DNA of 59,964 bases from Stramenopiles sp. TOSAG23-2 (lineage: Eukaryota > Sar). Below the pieces are notes generated by a model. The model ran no database searches. It saw only the letters and a program-made list of their open reading frames with translations, and was not told where the DNA came from. Each line of letters begins with the position of its first letter. Position 1 is the first letter of the stretch. The position numbers and the translations under genes were made by a program. The stretch spans positions 1 to 59,964 of the forward strand of contig LT649252.1 in the NCBI GenBank assembly GCA_900128395.1, given 5' to 3'. This document shows positions 32,817-40,261 of the stretch, piece after piece.

Positions 32817-34083
32817 AGAAGAAGATGAAGGTGAAGAATTAGTAACGATATTAAATATTTTTAATGGGCAAATATTAAAATTGGTGCCATTTAGAGAATT
32901 TCCTCTCTCAAGATTTTTAGATTTACAATACAATAATCTTGTGGCAAGTAGTTTCAACGCTAATAATAAATATGATGTAATAAAGCCGGAAATCATTATA
33001 TGGAATATGAAAACGTCAGAAGAACTTGGTCGTTTAGATTGCAGTACGTTAGATAATGATAATGATGATGCAAAAGCAGAAACAAAAGTAGATAAAAAAC
33101 TATCAAACAACAATAAAAAAATGAAATTTGTAAACCAACTTGCTTTTATCTTACCATCATCCAATGATAGTAGTGACAACAAAACAAATAAATCAAAGAG
33201 AAAAATTGTTGTACTTCATGATGATGACACTTTATCTGTATGGAATTTGGATACGCATGAATGTCTATATTCTACAGAAGAGCCTATCAATTGCAATGAA
33301 TCAATGATTGCATTGCATTATGATAATAATACAAAATCTATCCTTTTGATCGGAGAAAAAGAGGAAGAGGAGGAGAAAAAAGATATTGATGCTACTGTTG
33401 CTGTTAAGCCATCACGATATGGTGTATATGATTGGGATGACTCAAAACAAATACTAGCAAAAAAATGTATAATACATTTAGCGGGTCCGGTTGAAAGAAA
33501 TATAGAAGATAATGGATGTCACGAACACTTTGGGGATGCAGGAAAAGGCGAGCTGGTTTGTTGTTATAATCCTTTGGATGGCGATTCCACTATAGGAGCT
33601 ATTCATATACGATTATACAATATTCTTCAAATGATTGATGGTATTAATAATAATACTGTAGATACCATGAATATAAGTACAATTTCAAGCATTGCTACAG
33701 ATTCATGTATTGAAAGCGAACGTAAAGAGATTGATGTAATGGCATTTGCTTCATGTCCTACGTTTCGTTGGGTCGGATTTGGAGAATTTTTTGGATTAAA
33801 AGTTTACAATATAGATACATTTGAATTAACATTAGTCGTTGCAAAGGGGGATGTAACATTTGATATGAAATTTTTTGCAATTCAAGCTGATGATGCTGGA
33901 GAAGAAATTGAAACGGAAGAAGAACTTGATTTTTTACAAACATTGATCCATCCGATGAATGAAGAAAATGATGATAGTAATATTGCTGCTGTTGATAATG
34001 CACAGCAGAAGAGGAAAGTACGTTCTTTTCTTGCAGCACATGATCAACGTGGGACATTAAGCTGTTGGGAATTACCAGTGTGA
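31351..34083 (+). CDS. TIR-like domain - acidic linker - WD40-like protein, copy A
   Basis: I choose the ATG at 31,351 (MSAIANNN); the open frame extends 30 bp further upstream but without an ATG. 910 residues. At about 130-240 there is a TIR-like fold in the style common in algal and protist proteins: ANVFVSYGWHG, then YFWIDIFAVAQNQ, VTLLYWSPYDSPNPIARVWC and W216-C-L-F-Glu220, where Glu220 is in the place of the catalytic Glu of NAD-cleaving TIRs. About 432-496 is an almost pure Asp/Glu tract encoded by GAT and GAA runs. The rest shows WD-like strands (IIIWNMKTSEELGRL, LSVWNLDTHECLYS, GTLSCWELPV). The architecture recalls signalling/immune TIR-repeat proteins, but NADase activity is inferred, not shown. 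Identical protein at 48,002-50,734. Confidence 0.7.
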
Positions 34084-34328
34084 GTCGTTGTTGAGCTTTT
34101 ATATTTAATATATATTTATATATTAAAATATTTAATAAAATATTTCTTTTTTTGATGATTTTCTAATACCTTTTTAAGTATGATATTAGGTCATTTGATA
34201 GGGTCATCAAGCTCACAACAATACCAAAAATAAATCGTCGTCGATCGACTAAAACTTCAAAATAATAATAATAAATGAATAAATGGTATTCTATATGTAC
34301 ACATTTACTTGATTTGAATAAACATTGA

Positions 34329-34368
<40 letters not shown>

Positions 34369-34502
34369 ACAATATCTAAAAAAACATCAAAACGAAAGAA
34401 GAGATACACACACATAAGACAGTATTATATATATATATTTATTTATTCATATATTTATTTGTTTATATATATATTGAGAATCGTTTTATCGGTATATTTT
34501 AA
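34084..34502. other. Intergenic region with GATA microsatellite, copy A
   Basis: 419 bp. A (GATA)n run spans about 34,328-34,367. In copy B (about 50,979-51,030) it is shortened and followed by an interrupted GACAGAGATAAAGATA, and a nearby A-run differs by one base; together these give the 11-bp offset change. Otherwise AT-rich with nothing recognised. Confidence 0.6.
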
Positions 34503-34808
34503 ATGGCGTCGTTAGTTACTGATGATAATGATACGACAACAACAAGAAGAAGAAGAACAACTACTGAAGCATCCGAACTTCCACATTTTGAAGATTTACG
34601 TGGTATATTACAAATATGTAGTGGTATTGATACAAAACCAGGTATCATATCATATTTTGATGATGATATACATGCAGTGATAAATATGTTTGCAAAAACA
34701 AGTACAAAATTTCTTGAATATGAACCATTGCGTCAAAAATATTTTAAAGTTATACATATAAGAAATTCGTCTAATTATAAATCTTTCTATTTACACATAT
34801 GGATATAA
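34503..34808 (+). CDS. Hypothetical small protein or first exon, copy A
   Basis: 101 residues: a Thr/Arg-rich start (TTTTRRRRTTT) and then a segment with regular amphipathic character (DLRGILQICSGIDTKPGII, INMFAKTSTKFLEYEPLRQKY). The last 20 residues are Asn/Ser/Tyr-rich and look like translated intron or UTR, so this may be a first exon or a truncated gene; I find no GTAAGT donor inside it. Family not recognised. Same strand as the TIR/WD40 gene, 419 bp downstream. Identical copy at 51,165-51,470. Confidence 0.35.
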   Translation: MASLVTDDNDTTTTRRRRTTTEASELPHFEDLRGILQICSGIDTKPGIISYFDDDIHAVINMFAKTSTKFLEYEPLRQKYFKVIHIRNSSNYKSFYLHIWI

Positions 34809-35155
34809 TTACAAATTCATATAATAAATTGTTATCCAAAATTATAAATCTTTTTTCTATTTACACTTATACAGATATTGATATACAAACACACACACAT
34901 ATATATATATAACAAATTCCTCCAATGATCTCAATGAATGACTATCTCTATGGAAACATTGAACACACATATATGTACATTTATGCAATACAAAAATCAC
35001 ATGAAAAATAAATTTTACAAAAAAGGAAATTGTTTATGTCGGTTGTTTTAAGGTAAAATGAACATTTGATGATATATAGGTGGGTAATAAATATTGTACT
35101 GGTTAGTATATAAATTATGTAAATCTTTAAATTTCACACCACTGTTTTTATATTT
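34809..35155. other. Non-coding stretch after the small ORF, copy A
   Basis: 347 bp between the small ORF and the last exon of the ThuA-like gene (convergent). Contains short CA and TA microsatellites at about 34,889-34,910. No gene seen; if the small ORF is a first exon its continuation would have to be here, but I could not find a convincing one. Confidence 0.3.
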
Positions 35156-36226
35156 CTACAACGATGCTTGTGGAGCAAGACCAATTTTCAATGCATTACG
35201 GACAAGTGTTTGAAAGACTGGATGCAACCATGAACCAGGAAAATCCTCTTGTGCATCGTAAACATGATCTTTATGTTTTTTATGTGGTCGTTTTGCATTT
35301 GGATTTGCACTTTTATGTACATACGTCTGCCCACCACTGTTGGAGCGTAGCGTATGAATGAGTGGTGTGTTAGAGGATGGGTTTTTTTTTTTTTTTTGAT
35401 TTAGGGGAATAGAATTTACTTACTTAGGTTGTTTTGGACTATGCGTATGACCTAAACCCATATATATCACTTTTCCTTTCCCAATCTTTCTTTCATATCC
35501 AATCGCTAATGTAGATCCATTAGGTCCTTCCAATGCTGGATGCACATCATATTTAAAACCAAATGGTGGGGTACGTACTGATTCATCCGTTCGTTGCGTC
35601 GTCAAGAAAACATTTGTATTTGGTTTATCTTGCAATTCAATCAAATACACTTCATCAATTGTTTCAAATGTATTTGGCAAGCCATCAGTCAAATGCTTTA
35701 CACTGTCATCATGTGAAACATCAACATTAAATTTTATATGTGGTGGATGATTTAAAAATGCTCCACCCATTAATTCATGGTATTTAAATTTCTTGATACG
35801 TCGCCAATTACCTTCACCTTTTCTTGGTTTTTCCGCAAAGCCACCAGCACTTCCATGAAAACTAACCCAAGTGCCACCGTTCATTAAAAATGCTTCTAAA
35901 ACTTCTGTTTCTTCTTCATTTGGTAATGGTCCAGCTGTATATGTAACTAACATATTCGCTTGTTTTAGAAATGCTTCTAGTTGACTATACGAAGAAGCAA
36001 CTGTACTTGCATATCCTAACTCAGACAAATAATTTAATAATTGAAGACGTACAAAATCCATATCATGCAATGCTATCATTTGTGTGTTTGTAAACAATAA
36101 TTAATTATATTAAATGTTAGTTCATCTACTTTATATATAATATTAGATACATCATGTATACTTACCATGTTTACCATATGGAAATCCCCCAATAACGACG
36201 TGTGCTTTTGGTACTTTTGGATTCAT
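35156..36226 (-). CDS. ThuA-like (glutamine-amidotransferase fold) protein, three exons, copy A
   Basis: Exons 36,226-36,166, 36,072-35,424 and 35,336-35,156 join across introns of 93 bp (phase 1, GTAAGT...ATAG) and 87 bp (phase 2, GTAAGT...ACAG) to 296 residues; all junctions keep one frame. Exon 1 supplies the N-terminal strand HVVIGGFPYGKH, followed by ALHDMDFVRLQLLNYLSELGY. Further ThuA features are GGTWVSFHGSAGG, the HPALEGP segment, IGYERKIGKGKVIYMGLGHTH and a C-terminal helix HPVFQTLVRNALKIGL. The family (trehalose-utilisation ThuA and relatives) has a class-I-amidotransferase-like fold and is implicated in sugar metabolism; the precise reaction is unknown. Only 34 bp of upstream DNA is shared with the copy at 51,818-52,888. 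Confidence 0.85.
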
Positions 36227-36261
36227 CTTACTACAGTACAGTATTTATATACGTATAAAAC

Positions 36262-36295
36262 AAATACAAAAACCGATAGCTCACGAATTGAGAAC
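36262..36295 (+). repeat. Short element remnant abutting the right edge of copy A
   Basis: The stretch ACAAATACAAAAACCGATAG...GAATTGAGAAC is the reverse complement of the remnant at about 25,707-25,745 (and its copy-B twin) and resembles the TNTDTRIEN coding part of the ORF at 37,319. It begins one or two bases after the last base shared by copies A and B. Confidence 0.6.
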
Positions 36296-36300
36296 ATAGT

Positions 36301-36456
36301 AATAATGTATCTTATGATGATGAAGGAAATTTGAAACCAAAGAGAAAAAATGATGATCAACCACCATCATCACAAATGATGATAATTACAAATACGATTA
36401 AATTTTATTTAAAAGAAGAAAAAGTTCCTAGTTTTTTCAATAAATATATGGATTAA
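36301..36456 (+). pseudogene. Orphan 3' coding fragment of an unknown gene
   Basis: An open frame of 51 codons (open from 36,292) encodes a protein-like sequence: NNVSYDDEGNLKPKRKN, then QMMIITNTIKFYLKEEKVPS and FFNKYMD before TAA. Base composition and residues look coding, unlike the surrounding DNA. It has no start codon; upstream is the element remnant and the duplication edge. Most simply it is the tail of a gene whose 5' part was cut off by the rearrangement. An AG at 36,298-36,299 could alternatively be a splice acceptor. Family not recognised. Confidence 0.5.
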
Positions 36457-37318
36457 AAATGTTGTTGGGTTATTCGAGTTTAACAGATAATATGTGCTTT
36501 TATTAAATTCTGTTATAAAAAGAGCGAGATAAAGAATATGATATGTGTGTGTGTATAAAAAAAAATTAAGTTTTAAACAAGTGGCCTTGAAAGTATTTAT
36601 TTATTACTACCGCTCCAATCGTAATATCTAAGCTTACCAATTTCTGGCAGTACTCCTTAACTTTTTATGCTTTATTCATCGCTTTTAGTTCGTATGGCAG
36701 CGCACCATATTTCACTATCCACGCCATGGACCATTGCTAAGATCCATACATAGACTCAAAACATCTAAAGACTATGATTTTTTTTTGTTAAATCAAATTT
36801 TTAATATTTTGTTTTTTTGTTTTTGCTGTTTACCACTTACTTAAAAAAGTCTCTTGTCATATTTATATATATAAAAGAATATATATAATATAAAAGTACA
36901 TATAGATATACGAGTGTATATATCTTTATTAATAAATACATACGGGCTTTGACATTGCATCGTGATATATATTTTTATTTTTATATTAGAACATTTATTT
37001 TTCATTCTGCCATTTACGTATAACAAATTGGAAAAATTTTAGCAAAATAATAACATTAGTTGAATTTTGTTTACATTTTTTCACTAAATTTTTTTATACA
37101 ATACAAAAACAATAAAGCCGCCAAATAGACGCATAGTTGGGTCTTTAATATATCATTTATTACGTTTTTAGCACTGTCAATACCATTTATTGTTTAAATA
37201 TTTATATATTTTGAACTTTCTACTGATTTGCAGCAAAAAATACGAATAATTTTTATCCAAATTTCCATTTCAAAGGTCAGATCTAAATATATATTATTTA
37301 AATTTCCTACGTTGCAAG
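36457..37318. other. AT-rich non-coding region between the duplicated blocks
   Basis: 862 bp without a credible gene. Contains a modestly GC-richer stretch at about 36,600-36,770, AT runs, and the element AGCCGCCAAATAGACG at 37,116-37,131, about 190 bp upstream of the next ORF and shared (14/16) with the eS8/eS10 upstream region. Confidence 0.35.
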
Positions 37319-38071
37319 ATGGCCCAAACAAGGACAGTTGACGAATGGCTACGCAGTAGGAGTTCGAACAAGTTTGGCACGGAACACATCAGGAATGACT
37401 CTATTCTGAGCGTCGGTCAATCAAAAACAAATACCAATACCGATACAAGAATTGAGAACTCCCATGATGAGGACCGGGGCATAATTATAACGAGATTTTT
37501 TATAATTATAACGGGATTTTTTATAATTATAACGGGATTTTTTATAATTATAACGGGATTTTTTATAATTATAACGGGATTTTTTATAATTATAACGGGA
37601 TTTTTTATAATTATAACGGGATTTTTTATAATTATAACGGGATTTTTTATAATTATAACGGGATTTTTTATAATTATAACGGGATTTTTTATAATTATAA
37701 CGGGATTTTTTATAATTATAACGGGATTTTTTATAATTATAACGGGATTTTTTATAATTATAACGGGATTTTTTATAATTATAACGGGATTTTTTATAAT
37801 TATAACGGGATTTTTTATAATTATAACGGGATTTTTTATAATTATAACGGGATTTTTTATAATTATAACGGGATTTTTTATAATTATAACGGGATTTTTT
37901 ATAATTATAACGGGATTTTTTATAATTATAACGGGATTTTTTATAATTATAACGGGATTTTTTATTATTATTACGGGATTTTTTAAATACGGAAATCAAT
38001 ATAAGGAATTGCATGAGGATACGGTTATATCTTTTCCATTTTATGAAATTACTTTTGACATATTATTATAA
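37319..38071 (+). CDS. ORF of a dispersed element with 23 exact heptapeptide repeats
   Basis: 250 residues: a 59-residue hydrophilic N-terminus (MAQTRTVDEWLRSRSSNKFG, later TDTRIENSHDEDRG), then 23 successive copies of Phe-Phe-Ile-Ile-Ile-Thr-Gly (60-220), then a 30-residue C-terminus ending YEITFDILL. Parts outside the array recur at 21,535-21,885 (with a single diverged unit), at about 25,698-25,747 and at 36,262-36,295, so this is one member of a dispersed repeat family that has undergone array expansion. If translated, the array would be extremely hydrophobic and beta-prone. The opposite strand is also open through the array (a by-product of the 21-bp period). No transposase motif. Whether it is expressed is unknown. 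Confidence 0.45.
   Translation: MAQTRTVDEWLRSRSSNKFGTEHIRNDSILSVGQSKTNTNTDTRIENSHDEDRGIIITRFFIIITGFFIIITGFFIIITGFFIIITGFFIIITGFFIIITGFFIIITGFFIIITGFFIIITGFFIIITGFFIIITGFFIIITGFFIIITGFFIIITGFFIIITGFFIIITGFFIIITGFFIIITGFFIIITGFFIIITGFFIIITGFFIIITGFFIIITGFFKYGNQYKELHEDTVISFPFYEITFDILL
37496..37978 (+). repeat. 21-bp minisatellite, 23 units
   Basis: 483 bp of a 21-bp unit made of GGGA, T6, then the palindrome ATAATTAT and AAC. Units are identical except the last (ATTATTATTACG) and a variant half-unit before the first (ATAACGAGA). The period equals two helical turns, so T6 tracts recur in phase. Near-perfect homogeneity implies very recent expansion. Confidence 0.97.
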
Positions 38072-38718
38072 GTATTCATCGTTTTTAGTGTTTACATATT
38101 ATATATATTTATGAGTAAATAAAATCTTTTAAATTTTAAGTAAGAGAATTTTTTATATATTATATAATTATGTTCACAACAGGATCTTTCACTTTGACAG
38201 CCTCACCGCTTTCGAGTGAACCCGGCGCCCAGCGCGTTCAACGAACGAACATGGAACATGGACGGATAGAAACCTACTTGTGCTTGTGGAGTATTAGTGT
38301 GCAGGGACGTGCATTAGAGCTTCAATATAGTAGAATACGAACGTAGAATATTATTCTTGCGATTGAGTGTTGAGCATATTATTTACCACGGGAAGTAAAA
38401 TTATTATTAATGCTTAGATTTTAACTATCATTATTAAATATTATTTAAACGTAATACGATCGTATGCATAATAAAAAATATAATTTTAAAATGTCACAAT
38501 TCTCTTATTTTATAATTGATGATGGTTAAAATCTAAGTTATACGAGTTAGAGTCGTAATAATTTTACGTACTTTCTTATTCGTAATTAATGAGAATGTTT
38601 AAAATTTAAAGATTTTATTTTACTCGTAAATGTATGTACGAGCGTATGCATAATATTCGTAAGCACTGGAACTCAGGCTACGGATGTTCCACGAACTAAA
38701 AAAAAAGTAAATGGTATC
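38072..38718. other. Region with nested inverted repeats upstream of the PDZ gene
   Basis: 647 bp. Outer arms about 38,108-38,140 and 38,598-38,630 (around ATGAGTAAATAAAATC and its complement) enclose inner arms 38,413-38,430 and 38,520-38,537 (CTTAGATTTTAACTATCA, 17 of 18 complementary). The left outer arm is also the 3' flank of the element ORF and is present at 21,541-21,585. A GC-rich patch with CCCGGCGCCCAGCGCG is at about 38,222-38,240. TACGATCGTATGCATAATA-type palindromes occur near 38,455 and 38,640. Confidence 0.6.
38348..38395 (+). repeat. Dispersed 48-bp repeat, internal copy
   Basis: Matches 59,917-59,964 with two differences in 48 (ATATTATTCTTG..., ending TTTACCACGGGAAG). The other copy is cut by the window end, so the repeat may be longer. 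Confidence 0.85.
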
Positions 38719-39237
38719 ATGGATGTAAATTATCCAGTATATGATCCAAATTCAAATAAATATTGGATTGGTGAATTGATTAAATATACAGCAGATCCAA
38801 AACATTATCCAAATCATACGATTGGACATTTCCCAATTAAAGCAGTGCAACCTTCAGATATTTATTTAGATCAACAAGCAAAAGCAAGTGCAAAACGTGT
38901 TGAAGATCGCAAAGAAGAACGTAAAAAAGAGGAAGGTAATAATACAGCAAGGTCGAATCGTACAGAATCTACTGAAGATGATGAATATGAAATTACATTC
39001 CAAAAAGGCCCCATTGGTTTGAAATTATTTGATAAGAATGATGCTTGTTGTGTACTTGCCATACAACCTGGTAGCCAAGCAGAAAAAGCGGAAGATATAG
39101 CAAAAGGTGATATTGTCGTTCAAATTAACGATACCGATGTTGATGGTGAACCAACAGAAAAAATCATGAAAATGTTAAAGGAATTACCAAGACCTGTACG
39201 AATAACATTTTTAATGGGTGACGATGAAGAAGATTGA
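38719..39237 (+). CDS. PDZ-domain protein (possibly lacking its 5' end)
   Basis: 172 residues from the ATG at 38,719. A PDZ-like domain is at about 91-165: EITFQKGPIGLKLF gives the first strand and carboxylate loop (G-P-I-G in place of GLGF), then VLAIQPGSQAEKA, GDIVVQINDTDVDG and a final helix and strand PVRITFL. A charged Lys/Glu/Arg helix (KASAKRVEDRKEERKKEE) precedes it, and the tail is acidic. The frame stays open upstream of the ATG for about 27 more codons with coding-like residues (TQATDVPRTKKKVNG), so an upstream exon may be missing or the gene truncated. PDZ domains bind C-terminal peptides as scaffolds; partner unknown. Confidence 0.7.
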   Translation: MDVNYPVYDPNSNKYWIGELIKYTADPKHYPNHTIGHFPIKAVQPSDIYLDQQAKASAKRVEDRKEERKKEEGNNTARSNRTESTEDDEYEITFQKGPIGLKLFDKNDACCVLAIQPGSQAEKAEDIAKGDIVVQINDTDVDGEPTEKIMKMLKELPRPVRITFLMGDDEED

Positions 39238-39457
39238 GTTTGTGTGTGTGTTTATAAATGAAAAAAAGTAACATGTACTCGTATTTTACACACATTTTCT
39301 CGTAAAAAAAATATGTACGAGAGAGAGAGGGTACTCGTATCATACATAATATCAAATTATATATATGCTTCGTATGCATATCATATCATATCTCTTTTTA
39401 TTATAATTTAAATATCATACGAAGTACGCTTCGTGTGTTTTACGTATGTTTCAATTT

Positions 39458-39724
39458 TCATGAAAATTTACTTTTCTTTCGTTCCAACGATTTTTCATCC
39501 TCACCATTACCACCATTATTACTACTACCATGACTACTACTACTGCTGCTGTTGTTAATATTTTTATCATTATCATTATGTTTTGTAGTATATAATGGTA
39601 TGTTCTTCACTTCTTGACCATCCTCATATGCTATAATTTCATATTCTGGTAATGTGATATGTTCTTTCATGTTATTTATAATTTTATTTACAACGTCTTC
39701 AATACAACACAATATATATTTCAA
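39458..39724 (-). pseudogene. 5' fragment of the dioxygenase gene at the left edge of copy B
   Basis: The first 50 or so codons (MKYILCCIEDVV... LYTTKHND) equal those of the dioxygenase at 22,020-22,970, including its upstream promoter shared with DEP/EDR2-C. After that the sequence switches to a Ser/Gly/Asn-rich stretch (SSSSSSHGSSNNGG) and ends after 88 residues without any catalytic residue. The HxD and distal His region is missing, so it cannot be an active dioxygenase. The switch happens in an ATTATC/AAT-rich microsatellite, a natural breakpoint. Confidence 0.85.
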
Positions 39725-40261
39725 TGTGCATATATATATAAATTTTCTATCTACAATACATCACATCCTTTTACTTTGTTTTTTGTCTTTTGCTTACATC
39801 TTTATAAATGTATATTTTATTTTGATGATGATTCGTGCATTCCTGAAATATCAATTTTACATAAGCTTATCAACATAAAAATATCCATAAAAAGGTGCAA
39901 AAATGTAGAATTTTTTACAAAAAATGCTCTGTAGACTTGCAAGTATAATATGCTATTTAAAATAGTGGAAAAAAGTGTCAAAATATGAAAAAAAATAACA
40001 CTATTCATAATTAGAATAATGGATGTTGTTGGCGTTATGGAACATGGAACAGCGCACGGTGGTGCACGGTAGTGTTTGCCAGTTTGCTGGTTTGCCCCAC
40101 AACGAATATTATAATAGAATGAATTAGAGAATCTATAGCTAGAAACCAAAAGAAGATATATATACATATATATATATCTACAAATTACAATATCTATATA
40201 TATATCTTTTTATATATTTATACGTTCTTCTATTATATACGGGCCACGTTAATTTTTCAAT

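Larger units (their letters stand above)
22821..36260 (+). repeat. Segmental duplication, copy A (about 13.44 kb)
   Basis: Direct repeat of 39,575-52,922. The offset is 16,754 bp at the left edge, 16,651 bp after a 103-bp indel at 23,129-23,334, and 16,662 bp right of a GATA microsatellite near 34,330. All long ORFs in the two copies encode identical proteins, and the intergenic DNA I compared, including poly-T and GAT/GAA runs, is identical. The left edge is in the Asn-run region of the dioxygenase gene; the right edge is 34 bp upstream of the ThuA-like start, at GTATTTATATACGTATAAAA. Flanks beyond both edges are unrelated. Confidence 0.97.

Noticed and set aside
32613-33182. Serine-rich minus-strand ORF in the TIR/WD40 gene (and its copy at 49,264-49,833)
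   Set aside because: The poly-Ser is the antisense reading of the GAT/GAA runs; the plus-strand gene has far better domain support.
37496-37978. CRISPR array
   Set aside because: Regular period, but there are no unique spacers between repeats, the unit is AT-rich and tandem, and the DNA is eukaryotic.
37421-38014. Minus-strand ORF with KSRYNYK repeats
   Set aside because: A necessary consequence of a 21-bp repeat without stops on either strand; the N- and C-terminal parts conserved in other copies are on the plus strand.
38160-38260. tRNA gene in the GC-rich patch (CTTTCGAGTGAACCCGGCG)
   Set aside because: A TTCGA-like loop is visible, but I could not build a full cloverleaf with an acceptor stem and anticodon arm.
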